DNA of 5,237 nt from Geodermatophilaceae bacterium (GCA_013811975.1 JACCUF010000094.1:1-5237), one strand, 5' to 3'. Shown: positions 1 to 5,237, numbered from the stretch's first letter. Numbers and translations: made by a program. Notes: generated by a model from the sequence alone, not told the origin.

Positions 1-213
1 AACCTGCACATGATCATCGGTAAGGCGTCCTTCGAGGAGAAACAGCTGGTGGAGAACTACGCCGCCGCGCTGGACGAGGTGCTCCGGGCCAAGCCCCCGT
101 CGGCGAAGGGCCGATACCTGCAGAAGGTCACGGTCAGCACGACCATGGGGCCCGGCATCTCCATCGACCCGAACCGCACCCGCAACGTCACCGTCGACGA
201 CCCCTCGGCCTAG
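1..213 (+). CDS. rplA: 50S ribosomal protein L1, C-terminal part (5' end outside window)
   Basis: L1 binds 23S rRNA at the mobile L1 stalk of the large ribosomal subunit and helps release deacylated tRNA from the E site. In many bacteria it also represses translation of its own rplKA mRNA. The frame is open from base 1 and ends at TAG 211-213, giving the last 70 residues. The segment contains the characteristic L1 C-terminal run: IGKASFEEKQLVENY, the AALDEVLRAKP helix, then KGRYLQKVTVSTTMGPG. This matches actinobacterial L1 very closely. The tail after TMGPG (ISIDPNRTRNVTVDDPSA) is a little longer than in E. coli, as is common in actinobacteria. The ATG at base 10 is an internal Met, not the start. 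rplK would be expected upstream. The gene is followed by a hairpin rather than directly by rplJ. The identification is secure. Confidence 0.96.
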   Translation, partial: NLHMIIGKASFEEKQLVENYAAALDEVLRAKPPSAKGRYLQKVTVSTTMGPGISIDPNRTRNVTVDDPSA

Positions 214-244
214 TCGCAGCCAGTCGCCGGACTGGGGTTGTTGC

Positions 245-306
245 GGTTGACTGAACCTTCTGCAGCTGGGAGATCCCCAGGTCAGCTGCACATGGTTCAG
301 TCGATC
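245..306 (+). terminator. Long imperfect inverted repeat after rplA, candidate terminator hairpin
   Basis: Two nested inverted arms share the same centre. The outer arms are GACTGAACC (249-257) and GGTTCAGTC (294-302), a perfect 9-bp match that extends to 13 bp (245-306) with two G-U pairs. The inner arms are TGCAGCTG (261-268) and CAGCTGCA (283-290), a perfect 8-bp match. Three-base internal loops (TTC/CAT) separate the two stems, and a 14-base loop (269-282) closes the structure. It begins 31 bases after the rplA stop, where the rplKA transcript would end. No U-tract follows, so if it is a terminator it is the hairpin-only type common in high-GC actinobacteria. It could instead be an RNA-processing site or a relic of a mobile or recombined sequence, since it abuts a truncated gene. 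The pairing is seen directly; the function is inferred. Confidence 0.45.
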
Positions 307-310
307 CCCG

Positions 311-958
311 GTGCCGTCACTCTTGCCGAGCCCGGCGTTTCGGGCGAACGTCAGCGCAGTACTGGAACGGGCCGAGCCGGGGCGGGAGCTGGCCGAACTC
401 GGACCGGATCGAGACGGCGAGGCGACCGCTATCTTGTGCTCGGTGATGCGGCGGTTATGGCGGAAACCGCCAGCGGGGCACGGCCTGCCGAGGGTCGTCG
501 ACTACGGGGTCGACTTCGAGGCGTACGGCACTCGCTTCCCGAGCGAAGGTCCGTTGCCGCCGCGCATGGTCTCGCAGGCAGCCGAACTCCTCCAGCAATT
601 GGCGGCCACGGCTACGGGCGCTGTTCTGTTGCACGGCGACCTGCACCATCACAACATCCTGCAGGCGCAGCGCGAGCCCTGGCTGGCCATCGACCCGCAC
701 GGGCTGATCGGAGATCCCGGCTTCGACATCGGCGCCATGCTCTACAACCCGATGACCTTCGATGCCGAACAACTCCTACAGCGGTTGCCCGCGCGGCTGG
801 AACAGCTCTCCGACCTCACTGGGCTGGAGTTGGAGCGGGTAGTGGGCTGGGGGTTCGTGATGGCGTTGCTCTCAGAGATCTGGACCGCCGAGGATCACGA
901 CGAGATCGATGGCCGCCCGCTGGCGATCGCCGAAGTCATGGCTGGACTCCTGCATTGA
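311..958 (+). pseudogene. 5'-truncated APH(6)/hydroxyurea-type antibiotic kinase, probable pseudogene
   Basis: This is the C-lobe of a small-molecule kinase of the streptomycin 6-phosphotransferase / hydroxyurea kinase family, which transfers phosphate from ATP to a drug hydroxyl. Numbered from GTG 311, the catalytic loop is HGDLHHHN (H108, D110, N115). The DFG-equivalent is DPHG (D128, G131) in IDPHGLIGDPGFDIGAMLYNP, a run typical of this family. An upstream segment, LERAEPGRELAEL (about 18-30), followed by an ILCSVMRRLW helix, matches the hinge region. Family members are about 270-300 residues; here only 215 are readable. The N-lobe, with its glycine-rich loop and ATP-binding lysine, is missing. 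The frame is open upstream only to a TGA at 248-250, those extra codons look nothing like a kinase, and I found no N-lobe in the other plus frames. GTG 311 has no visible ribosome-binding site. Stop is TGA 956-958. The C-lobe frame is intact, so the loss may be recent or a shortened product may still be made, but phosphotransfer is not expected. Family call is good; pseudogene status is inferred. Confidence 0.65.
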
Positions 959-1034
959 GTGATGGGCTGCCCACTGAGCCGGGTCCCCACTGTTGACCCT
1001 CCGCTCGTACGCTGCTGGGCATGGCGTCGCAGAA

Positions 1035-1328
1035 GTGAAGTTCCTGGTGCTCTGGCAGCTCGATCTGGCATTGCTCTCGCGAGAGATGGTGGGGGCCGTC
1101 GGCGACATGCCGACTTATGGCGCCCGGCTCGAGCGCGAGGGCAAGCTGATCGCCCGGTACCACGTCGTGGGTCAACATGGCGGAGCGTGGATTTACCAGG
1201 TCGATTCGCACGAGGAATTCGAGCGGCTGCTCGGGCGGGCACCGGTCTTCAACTTCGCCCGCTACACCATCCACCCACTTGCCGACATGGACTCCGCGCT
1301 GGCCGGGATGCCACCACTGACCGAGTGA
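1035..1328 (+). CDS. Muconolactone delta-isomerase-like small protein
   Basis: This 97-residue protein begins MKFLVLWQLDLALLSREMV from GTG 1035 and continues through YGARLEREGKLIARYHVVGQ, GGAWIYQVDSHEEFERLL, APVFNFARYTIHPLADM. The pattern of beta strand, helix, two strands and helix, with a characteristic KFLV start and a Pro-Leu end, fits the muconolactone isomerase superfamily (dimeric alpha/beta ferredoxin-like fold, about 95 residues). True muconolactone isomerases act in the catechol branch of the beta-ketoadipate pathway. No other catechol genes are visible, so the substrate here is unknown and the name should be read as a fold assignment. The frame is open back to a TTG at 993, but the added residues (TLRSYAAGHGVAE) are outside the family, so GTG 1035 is preferred. 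There is no convincing Shine-Dalgarno sequence before it; translation may be leaderless or coupled. It has no signal peptide or membrane segment and is probably cytoplasmic. It starts 76 bases after the kinase remnant. Confidence 0.68.
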   Translation: MKFLVLWQLDLALLSREMVGAVGDMPTYGARLEREGKLIARYHVVGQHGGAWIYQVDSHEEFERLLGRAPVFNFARYTIHPLADMDSALAGMPPLTE

Positions 1329-1362
1329 CCGGTGACCTGGTTGGCGTCGTGATGGTGGCCGT

Positions 1363-1391
1363 TTGACGTTCGAACTCGGCCACTCAACACT
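1363..1391 (+). promoter_or_regulatory. Candidate promoter with GTTCGAAC palindrome upstream of the XRE gene
   Basis: TTGACG (1363-1368) resembles a vegetative -35 element. At 17-base spacing lies AACACT (1386-1391), which keeps A, A and T of the -10 consensus. Inside the spacer is a perfect 8-base palindrome, GTTCGAAC (1368-1375), a plausible operator. The region lies in the 107-base gap between the isomerase-like gene and the regulator ATG, about 45 bases before the start codon. The -10 match is weak and short palindromes arise by chance, so this is tentative. Autoregulation by the downstream XRE protein is a guess. Confidence 0.27.
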
Positions 1392-1435
1392 GGCCCGGAC
1401 CGCGTCGTTGCAGCAGAAAGGTCAGGAGGGCGTCC

Positions 1436-1918
1436 ATGGAGATCGGGCCACAGGGGCGAGTGCCGTCGGCGCCGGACCGGTTTCTGGTCCTGAGCCTGCG
1501 GTTGCGCGACCGCCGGCGCTCGCTGGGACTCACCCAACAGGAGGTCGTACGGCGACTCGCGTCCTTCGGAGTGACCACGTCGAACAAGGCGCTGTCCAGC
1601 CTCGAGCACGGGGCCGGCATCGACGCGGCGAAGCTACCGGAGTTCGCTGCCGCCCTGGATTGCACCGTCACTTATCTCCTCGGTCTCACCGATGACCCGT
1701 CGAGCTGGCAGCCGGACGGTGCGCTCAGCCCAGGGACGCACCCATCTAGTGATCGAGCCATCGCGGCCCCCACGGCGCCCGATGTGGCCGACGTCGAGCC
1801 CCCGCCGGTAGGACGACCCACACGACGCGATCCCCGTGGGCCAAGCACCGACCACGGGTCCGCGGCGGGGACAGCGGCCGGGACCAGCTGGATCCTAGGC
1901 CCGTACGACCGGCCCTAG
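1436..1918 (+). CDS. XRE-family helix-turn-helix transcriptional regulator with low-complexity tail
   Basis: This 160-residue predicted DNA-binding protein has a Cro/C1-type HTH at residues about 20-84. LRLRDRRRSLGLTQQEVVRR forms helices 1-2. TTSNKALSSLEHG carries the recognition helix and the conserved SSLEHG turn. KLPEFAAALDCTVTYLLGLTDD is the closing helix pair that ends typical XRE domains. Residues about 92-150 are rich in Pro, Ala, Gly, Thr and Asp and probably disordered. The protein ends in an ordered-looking SWILGPYDRP. There are no membrane segments. The start is fixed by a strong Shine-Dalgarno, AGGAGGG (1424-1430), five bases before ATG 1436. The stop TAG 1916-1918 lies three bases from the stop of the convergent gene. 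The target is unknown: local autoregulation, the isomerase-like gene, or the divergent hydrogenase-maturation promoters nearby are all possible. No toxin partner is visible, so an antitoxin role is unsupported. Family identity is firm; role is open. Confidence 0.85.
   Translation: MEIGPQGRVPSAPDRFLVLSLRLRDRRRSLGLTQQEVVRRLASFGVTTSNKALSSLEHGAGIDAAKLPEFAAALDCTVTYLLGLTDDPSSWQPDGALSPGTHPSSDRAIAAPTAPDVADVEPPPVGRPTRRDPRGPSTDHGSAAGTAAGTSWILGPYDRP
1895..1918. terminator. Hairpin at the convergent gene ends, possible bidirectional terminator
   Basis: CTAGGCC (1895-1901) pairs with GGCCCTAG (1911-1918) with a single bulged C (1913), giving seven base pairs around a nine-base loop. It overlaps the last codons and stop of the XRE gene and sits immediately before the stop of the minus-strand gene at 1922. 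With only three bases between the two stops, any terminator must overlap coding sequence. No T-tract flanks it on either side, so function is inferred from position alone. Confidence 0.33.
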
Positions 1919-1921
1919 CCC

Positions 1922-2701
1922 TCAGTCCGGTGTCGCACCCAGCGATGGTGCGCTGGCCCGATCATTGACGATCGCCAGATGGTGCGTGCTGTACCGGCGC
2001 AGCGCATCCCGCTGGTCCGCAGTGAGCCGGTCGCAGATCCAGTCCCAATGGACCGCTACCCAGTCACCGACGGCGAGATCATCTAGCGGTCTTGGCCCGT
2101 CCTGTCCTGGCCCGTCCACCTCGCCGTTCGTCACCTCACGCACGGCCGGGCCGAGGGCTAGCCACCCTCCGTCGAAGGTGAGCGGTTGTGATTCGACGGT
2201 GACCAGACCGTCCGCGATCTGGACGACCCGGGCCTCGCGGACGCGGCACTTGTCCAGGACGTTGAGTGCGTGGGCGTGCATGCGCTCGTTCCCCAGCAGG
2301 CCGACCCATGGGTAGATGCAAAACACGTGAAAGCTGTGGTGGGCCAGTCCGTTGGTCACGCCACCGAGAGCCAGCTTGCTGAACTGGCCCACGCTGCGCC
2401 GGAACAGATCCTCCATGGTGGTACCGAGCGCGGTCGGGCTCACCTGGTCGAGCAGTTCGTTCCCGACCCAGTACGCCTCGACGACCCGGGCATCCAGCGG
2501 GTCTGTGATCCCGGCGGCGGCCGCGATCAGCTGGAGGTACGGCCAAGCACCGGTGAACGCCTGCGCCACGGGCCGGAACTCAGCGTCCGCAGCGCCGGAT
2601 CGCCCGTACTCGAGCAGTGCGCCGGTGTCACTCGGACCGCAGTAGCCGCGCTCGTTGGGCGGAAAGGCGTACCGCACGAACATCTCTGTGCCGCTGGACA
2701 T
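1922..2701 (-). CDS. DUF6390-like protein with C-terminal HypC-like domain, hydrogenase-associated
   Basis: This 259-residue protein has no established function. I recall it as the DUF6390-type family seen near actinobacterial [NiFe]-hydrogenase maturation genes; the family number is from memory. The N-terminal part (1-150) opens with RYAFPPNERGYCGP (10-23, Cys21) and continues with FTGAWPYLQLIAAAAGI, VVEAYWVGNELLDQV and the cluster HHSFHVF (His121, His122, His125). The C-terminal part (about 151-245) resembles HypC. KCRVREARVVQI (Cys152) has the spacing of HypC's N-terminal CxxxxxxVV motif, and VGDWVAVHWDW (211-221, His218) matches HypC's VGxWVLVH segment, followed by a similar helix. HypC delivers the Fe(CN)2CO unit with HypD to the hydrogenase large subunit, so a related maturation role is plausible. 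The start is ATG 2701, preceded by GGAGG at five bases; a TTG at 2740 would add 13 unsupported residues. It is divergent from hypF, which suggests shared regulation. No signal peptide or membrane segment. Family recognition is good; the HypC relationship is my inference. Confidence 0.75.
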   Translation of the reverse strand: MSSGTEMFVRYAFPPNERGYCGPSDTGALLEYGRSGAADAEFRPVAQAFTGAWPYLQLIAAAAGITDPLDARVVEAYWVGNELLDQVSPTALGTTMEDLFRRSVGQFSKLALGGVTNGLAHHSFHVFCIYPWVGLLGNERMHAHALNVLDKCRVREARVVQIADGLVTVESQPLTFDGGWLALGPAVREVTNGEVDGPGQDGPRPLDDLAVGDWVAVHWDWICDRLTADQRDALRRYSTHHLAIVNDRASAPSLGATPD

Positions 2702-2802
2702 GGGCACCTCCAACAACATCATCCCACGGGGGATTCCCAAATCAAGGAGTCAGGTCTTTACTGAATCTCGGATATCGGGACAAGTCCGACCAACGAGCGG
2801 CG
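2702..2802. promoter_or_regulatory. Divergent intergenic region between the HypC-like gene and hypF
   Basis: About 100 bases separate the two divergent starts and must hold the minus-strand promoter; hypF may also be transcribed from here. On the minus strand TTGATT (forward 2740-2745), a 16-base spacer and GATGAT (forward 2718-2723) form a weak sigma-70-like pair, but the resulting leader would be only about a dozen bases. On the plus strand AAGGAG (2744-2749) is a good ribosome-binding match with no ATG, GTG or TTG at usable distance; the in-frame CTG at 2761 is eleven bases away. GATATC (2771-2776) is the only A+T-rich plus-strand candidate for a -10 box. I saw no clear operator repeat. 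The specific elements are weakly supported. Confidence 0.4.
2707..2711 (-). promoter_or_regulatory. Shine-Dalgarno GGAGG deciding the ATG 2701 start
   Basis: On the minus strand GGAGG lies exactly five bases before ATG 2701. This is ideal spacing and favours that start over the in-frame TTG at 2740, which has no comparable site. The sequence after ATG 2701 reaches the conserved MFVRYAFPPN stretch within seven residues, consistent with a native N-terminus. Confidence 0.75.
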
Positions 2803-5237
2803 GTGGAGCTGGTGGTTGCCCAACGCGACCCCGCCACGGCGTCCATCAGCATCTCCCCTGGCCGCGAGCGTCGGCGGATCACGGTCACCGGCGTCGTACA
2901 GGGAGTCGGTTTCCGGCCATTCACCTACGCGCTGGCCCGCGAACTCGGACTGTCCGGCTCTGTGGGCAACACGTCGGCCGGAGTCGTCGTGCAGGTCGAG
3001 GGCGACCCCACCGACATTGCAACTTTCCTTCGACGTCTGGCTTCGCAGACGCCGCCACTGGCGATCGTTGAGTCGATCACCTTCGACACGATTCCGGCCC
3101 GCGGCGGCACTGAATTCATTATCGAGGACTCGGTCGCGGGGATCGGCCGAACCATGGTGTCCCCGGATGTCGCCACCTGTGCCGAGTGCCGCAGTGATCT
3201 GACCGAGCCGGCAGGCCGTCGCCACCGGAACCCGTTCGTCACCTGCACGAACTGTGGTCCCCGATTCACGATCATCACCGGCCTGCCCTACGACCGGCCC
3301 AACACCACGATGGCCGCCTTCCCGATGTGCGATTCGTGTGCGGCTGAGTACGCAGACCCGGCCGACCGGCGCTTCCACGCTCAGCCGATCTGTTGCCCGG
3401 ACTGCGGCCCCCGGTTGCGGCTGGTCAGGCCCGGAGTCGAATCCTCCTGGGACGAGGCGGCGTTGGCCGAGGCAAGACGACTGCTGCTCGGCGGTGCCGT
3501 GGTGGCCGTGAAGGGCATCGGCGGTTACCACCTGGCCTGCGACGCGACGGACGAGACCGCCGTACAGACGCTGCGCAAACGCAAGGGCCGCGGTGACAAA
3601 CCGTTCGCGGTGATGCTTGACTCGCTCGGCGCAGCGCAGACGTTGGCAAACGTCGATGCCGACTCCGCCGCCCTGCTGACTGGTCCGCGGCGCCCGATCG
3701 TGCTGGTGGAGCGGCGTACGGATCCGCCGTACCCGGATGCCCTGCGCCTCGCCGAGGCGGTCGCGCCTGGAGGCCCAGACCTGGGGATCTTCCTGCCGTA
3801 CTCCCCGCTGCATCACCTGCTGTTCGGCACACAGGGCGACCCGCCCGGCCCGAGGGCCCTGGTCATGACCAGCGGCAACCTGGCCGGGGAGCCGATTGTG
3901 ATCGACGATGACGAGGCTCTGGTCCGGCTGAGCGGGCTGGCCGACGCCTGGCTGGTCCACGACCGACCGATCCAGGTGCCCTGCGACGACTCGGTGGTCC
4001 GAGTGCTCGACGGCGCAGAACTGCCGATCCGGCGCTCGCGCGGATACGCCCCACTGCCGATCGCACTCGGGTTCGATACCCCGGCTGCGCTTGCCACTGG
4101 TGGCGACCTGAAAAACACGTTCTGCCTGGCCGAGGGGCGCTACGCCTGGCTGTCGGCCCACGTCGGCGACATGGACGACTTGGCCACGCTGGAAGCGTTC
4201 AAGTCCGCCGAGCGGCACCTCGAGATGATCACCGGAGTCCGTCCCGAGGCCATCGCCACCGATCAGCACCCCGCCTACCGCTCCCGGAAGTGGGCACACC
4301 GGCACGCCGCCGGGCGTCCGGTCGTCGAGGTGCAGCACCACCACGCGCACATCGCCTCAGCGATGGCCGAGCACGGCCATGACGGCGGCACCCCGGTGAT
4401 CGGCGTCGCCTTCGACGGGACCGGGTACGGCGAGGACGGGGCGATCTGGGGCGGGGAGTTCATGGTGGCCGACTACCGCGAGTTCCAGCGGGTGGCGCAT
4501 CTGCGCAACGTCCGGCTACCCGGCGGTGACGCCGGTGTGGGAAACCCATGCCGGATGGCGCTCTCGCACCTGAGCGCCGCTGGGGTCGGCTGGGATCCAC
4601 TGCTGCCGAGTGTCTCGGCCTGCTCAGCCGCGGAGTTGGCCATCGTCAGGCGACAATTGGAATCCGGGTTCGGTTGCGCGCCGACCTCGAGCATGGGGCG
4701 GCTCTTCGATGCGATCGCCTCGATCGCGGGCATCTGCCAACGGGTCGACCACGAAGCGCAGGCGGCCATCGAACTGGAGGGCGCGGCCCGTGGCCTCGGG
4801 TGTGCGGACGGCACCGGGTACGAGTTCGGCTTCATGCCAGCTGACTGCGATATGGGACGCAACGCCGACGCTCCCGTCGAGCTCGATGCCGGTCCGGTGA
4901 TCGCGGCCGCCGCCCGGGACAACCTGGCCGGGGTCGACGGCACCGTCATCGGGGCGCGCTTCCATCGTGGCGTCATCGATCTCGTCGCCGCCGTCTGTCG
5001 ACAGGTCCGGGAGGCGACCGGGATCGAGACGGTTGCCCTGTCCGGCGGGGTGTTCGTCAACACGATCCTGTCCTCAGGTTGCGCCAGCGCACTTGGCCAG
5101 GACGGTTTCACCGTGCTGGCCCACCATCGCGTGCCTCCCACCGACGCCGGGATCGCCCTCGGCCAGTTGGCAGTACTGGCACATGTCGCTCGTCCCGGGT
5201 CCGGGTCGGACCGCTACCCAAGCCGGCTGATCGGTGC
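2803..5237 (+). CDS. hypF: [NiFe]-hydrogenase maturation carbamoyltransferase HypF (3' end outside window)
   Basis: HypF is a cytoplasmic enzyme that uses carbamoyl phosphate and ATP to make carbamoyl-adenylate and transfers the carbamoyl group to the C-terminal cysteine of HypE. This is the first step in making the CN ligands of the [NiFe] active site. All four family modules are readable without a stop, numbered from GTG 2803. The acylphosphatase domain has VVQGVGFRP (catalytic R38) and N56 at the expected 18-residue spacing. The zinc-binding region has four CxxC pairs at C126/129, C148/151, C176/179 and C198/201 with exact 18-24-18 spacing. The YrdC-like domain has KGIGGYHLACD from K237, the KRKGRGDKPFAVM run from 259, and TSGN (356-359). 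The Kae1-like domain has GGDLKNTF from 433, HHHAH (512-516), DGTGYGEDG from D538, SGGVFVN (747-753) and D781. At 811 residues read, it is essentially full length; the stop lies beyond 5237. The start is uncertain: GTG 2803 and GTG 2812 are the only conventional starts before the domain, neither with a strong Shine-Dalgarno, and CTG 2761 after AAGGAG is an alternative. Further hyp genes probably follow. Confidence 0.95.
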   Translation, partial: MELVVAQRDPATASISISPGRERRRITVTGVVQGVGFRPFTYALARELGLSGSVGNTSAGVVVQVEGDPTDIATFLRRLASQTPPLAIVESITFDTIPARGGTEFIIEDSVAGIGRTMVSPDVATCAECRSDLTEPAGRRHRNPFVTCTNCGPRFTIITGLPYDRPNTTMAAFPMCDSCAAEYADPADRRFHAQPICCPDCGPRLRLVRPGVESSWDEAALAEARRLLLGGAVVAVKGIGGYHLACDATDETAVQTLRKRKGRGDKPFAVMLDSLGAAQTLANVDADSAALLTGPRRPIVLVERRTDPPYPDALRLAEAVAPGGPDLGIFLPYSPLHHLLFGTQGDPPGPRALVMTSGNLAGEPIVIDDDEALVRLSGLADAWLVHDRPIQVPCDDSVVRVLDGAELPIRRSRGYAPLPIALGFDTPAALATGGDLKNTFCLAEGRYAWLSAHVGDMDDLATLEAFKSAERHLEMITGVRPEAIATDQHPAYRSRKWAHRHAAGRPVVEVQHHHAHIASAMAEHGHDGGTPVIGVAFDGTGYGEDGAIWGGEFMVADYREFQRVAHLRNVRLPGGDAGVGNPCRMALSHLSAAGVGWDPLLPSVSACSAAELAIVRRQLESGFGCAPTSSMGRLFDAIASIAGICQRVDHEAQAAIELEGAARGLGCADGTGYEFGFMPADCDMGRNADAPVELDAGPVIAAAARDNLAGVDGTVIGARFHRGVIDLVAAVCRQVREATGIETVALSGGVFVNTILSSGCASALGQDGFTVLAHHRVPPTDAGIALGQLAVLAHVARPGSGSDRYPSRLIG

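Noticed and set aside
238..996. 252-codon plus-strand frame overlapping the kinase remnant
   Set aside because: The translation is Arg/Gly/Ala-rich with no domain, while the frame at 311-958 carries clear kinase motifs over the same bases.
993..1022. TTGACC (993-998) with TGGGCA (1016-1021) as a promoter for the isomerase-like gene
   Set aside because: The -35 match is good, but the sequence at 17-base spacing has none of the expected T/A pattern of a -10 box, so I do not list it as a feature.
1035..1328. Isomerase-like gene as part of a catechol degradation cluster
   Set aside because: No muconate cycloisomerase, catechol dioxygenase or enol-lactone hydrolase is in the window, so only the fold assignment is kept.
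1310..1359. Inverted arms GCCACCA / TGGTGGC around the isomerase-like stop codon as a terminator
   Set aside because: The stem is only seven base pairs with a loop of about 36 bases and no T-tract, which is expected by chance at this GC content.
1436..1918. XRE protein as the antitoxin of a toxin-antitoxin pair
   Set aside because: No adjacent small toxin-like gene is visible; the neighbours are an isomerase-like protein and a convergent hydrogenase-associated gene.
2270..2764. Plus-strand frames opposite the HypC-like gene (also 2136-2546 on the minus strand)
   Set aside because: These are shadow frames without motifs or convincing ribosome-binding sites. The 1922-2701 minus frame has family-like motifs and an ideal Shine-Dalgarno.
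2758..4350. 530-codon open frame on the minus strand opposite hypF
   Set aside because: It runs antisense through four well-recognised HypF domains, its translation is low-complexity and rich in Arg, Gly and Val with no motif, and it is expected from high-GC codon bias.
4473..5141. 222-codon minus-strand frame under the HypF Kae1-like domain
   Set aside because: It is compositionally biased (Ser, Arg, Pro, Ala) and antisense to conserved HypF sequence, with no independent support.

Overview
This is high-GC DNA with GTG starts and strong G+C bias in third codon positions. The 50S ribosomal protein L1 C-terminus closely resembles those of actinobacteria. I read it as an actinomycete chromosome but cannot name a genus from sequence alone. 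The two genes cut by the window edges, rplA on the left and hypF on the right, are the most secure identifications.

Layout. Positions 1-213 hold the last 70 codons of rplA (+). A long, almost fully paired inverted repeat (245-306) follows and is a candidate end-of-operon structure. Next is a 5'-truncated kinase of the streptomycin 6-kinase / hydroxyurea kinase family (311-958, +). It keeps the catalytic loop but has lost the ATP-binding N-lobe, so it is probably a pseudogene. A small muconolactone-isomerase-like protein (1035-1328, +) and an XRE-type helix-turn-helix regulator with a long Pro/Ala/Gly-rich tail (1436-1918, +) follow. The regulator converges, with only three bases between stop codons, on a minus-strand gene (1922-2701) that I recall as the DUF6390-type family. 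Across about 100 bases this gene is divergent from hypF (from about 2803 to beyond the right edge, +). HypF is the carbamoyltransferase that starts cyanide-ligand synthesis for [NiFe] hydrogenases.

How the genes fit together. The left half looks like an accessory patch behind rplA, where rplJ-rplL would sit in the textbook rplKAJL order. The right half is the edge of a [NiFe]-hydrogenase maturation locus, and hypC, hypD, hypE or structural genes may lie to the right of the window. The most interesting observation is that the C-terminal ~95 residues of the minus-strand gene next to hypF resemble HypC, the Fe(CN)2CO carrier/chaperone. A Cys followed six residues later by Val-Val, and a downstream VGDWVAVH segment, match HypC's essential Cys2 and conserved His region. 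This protein may therefore be an uncharacterised HypC-like maturation factor with an extra N-terminal domain.

No tRNA, rRNA, CRISPR array, insertion sequence or riboswitch was seen. No gene-free stretch exceeds 300 bases unless the kinase remnant is counted as non-coding.
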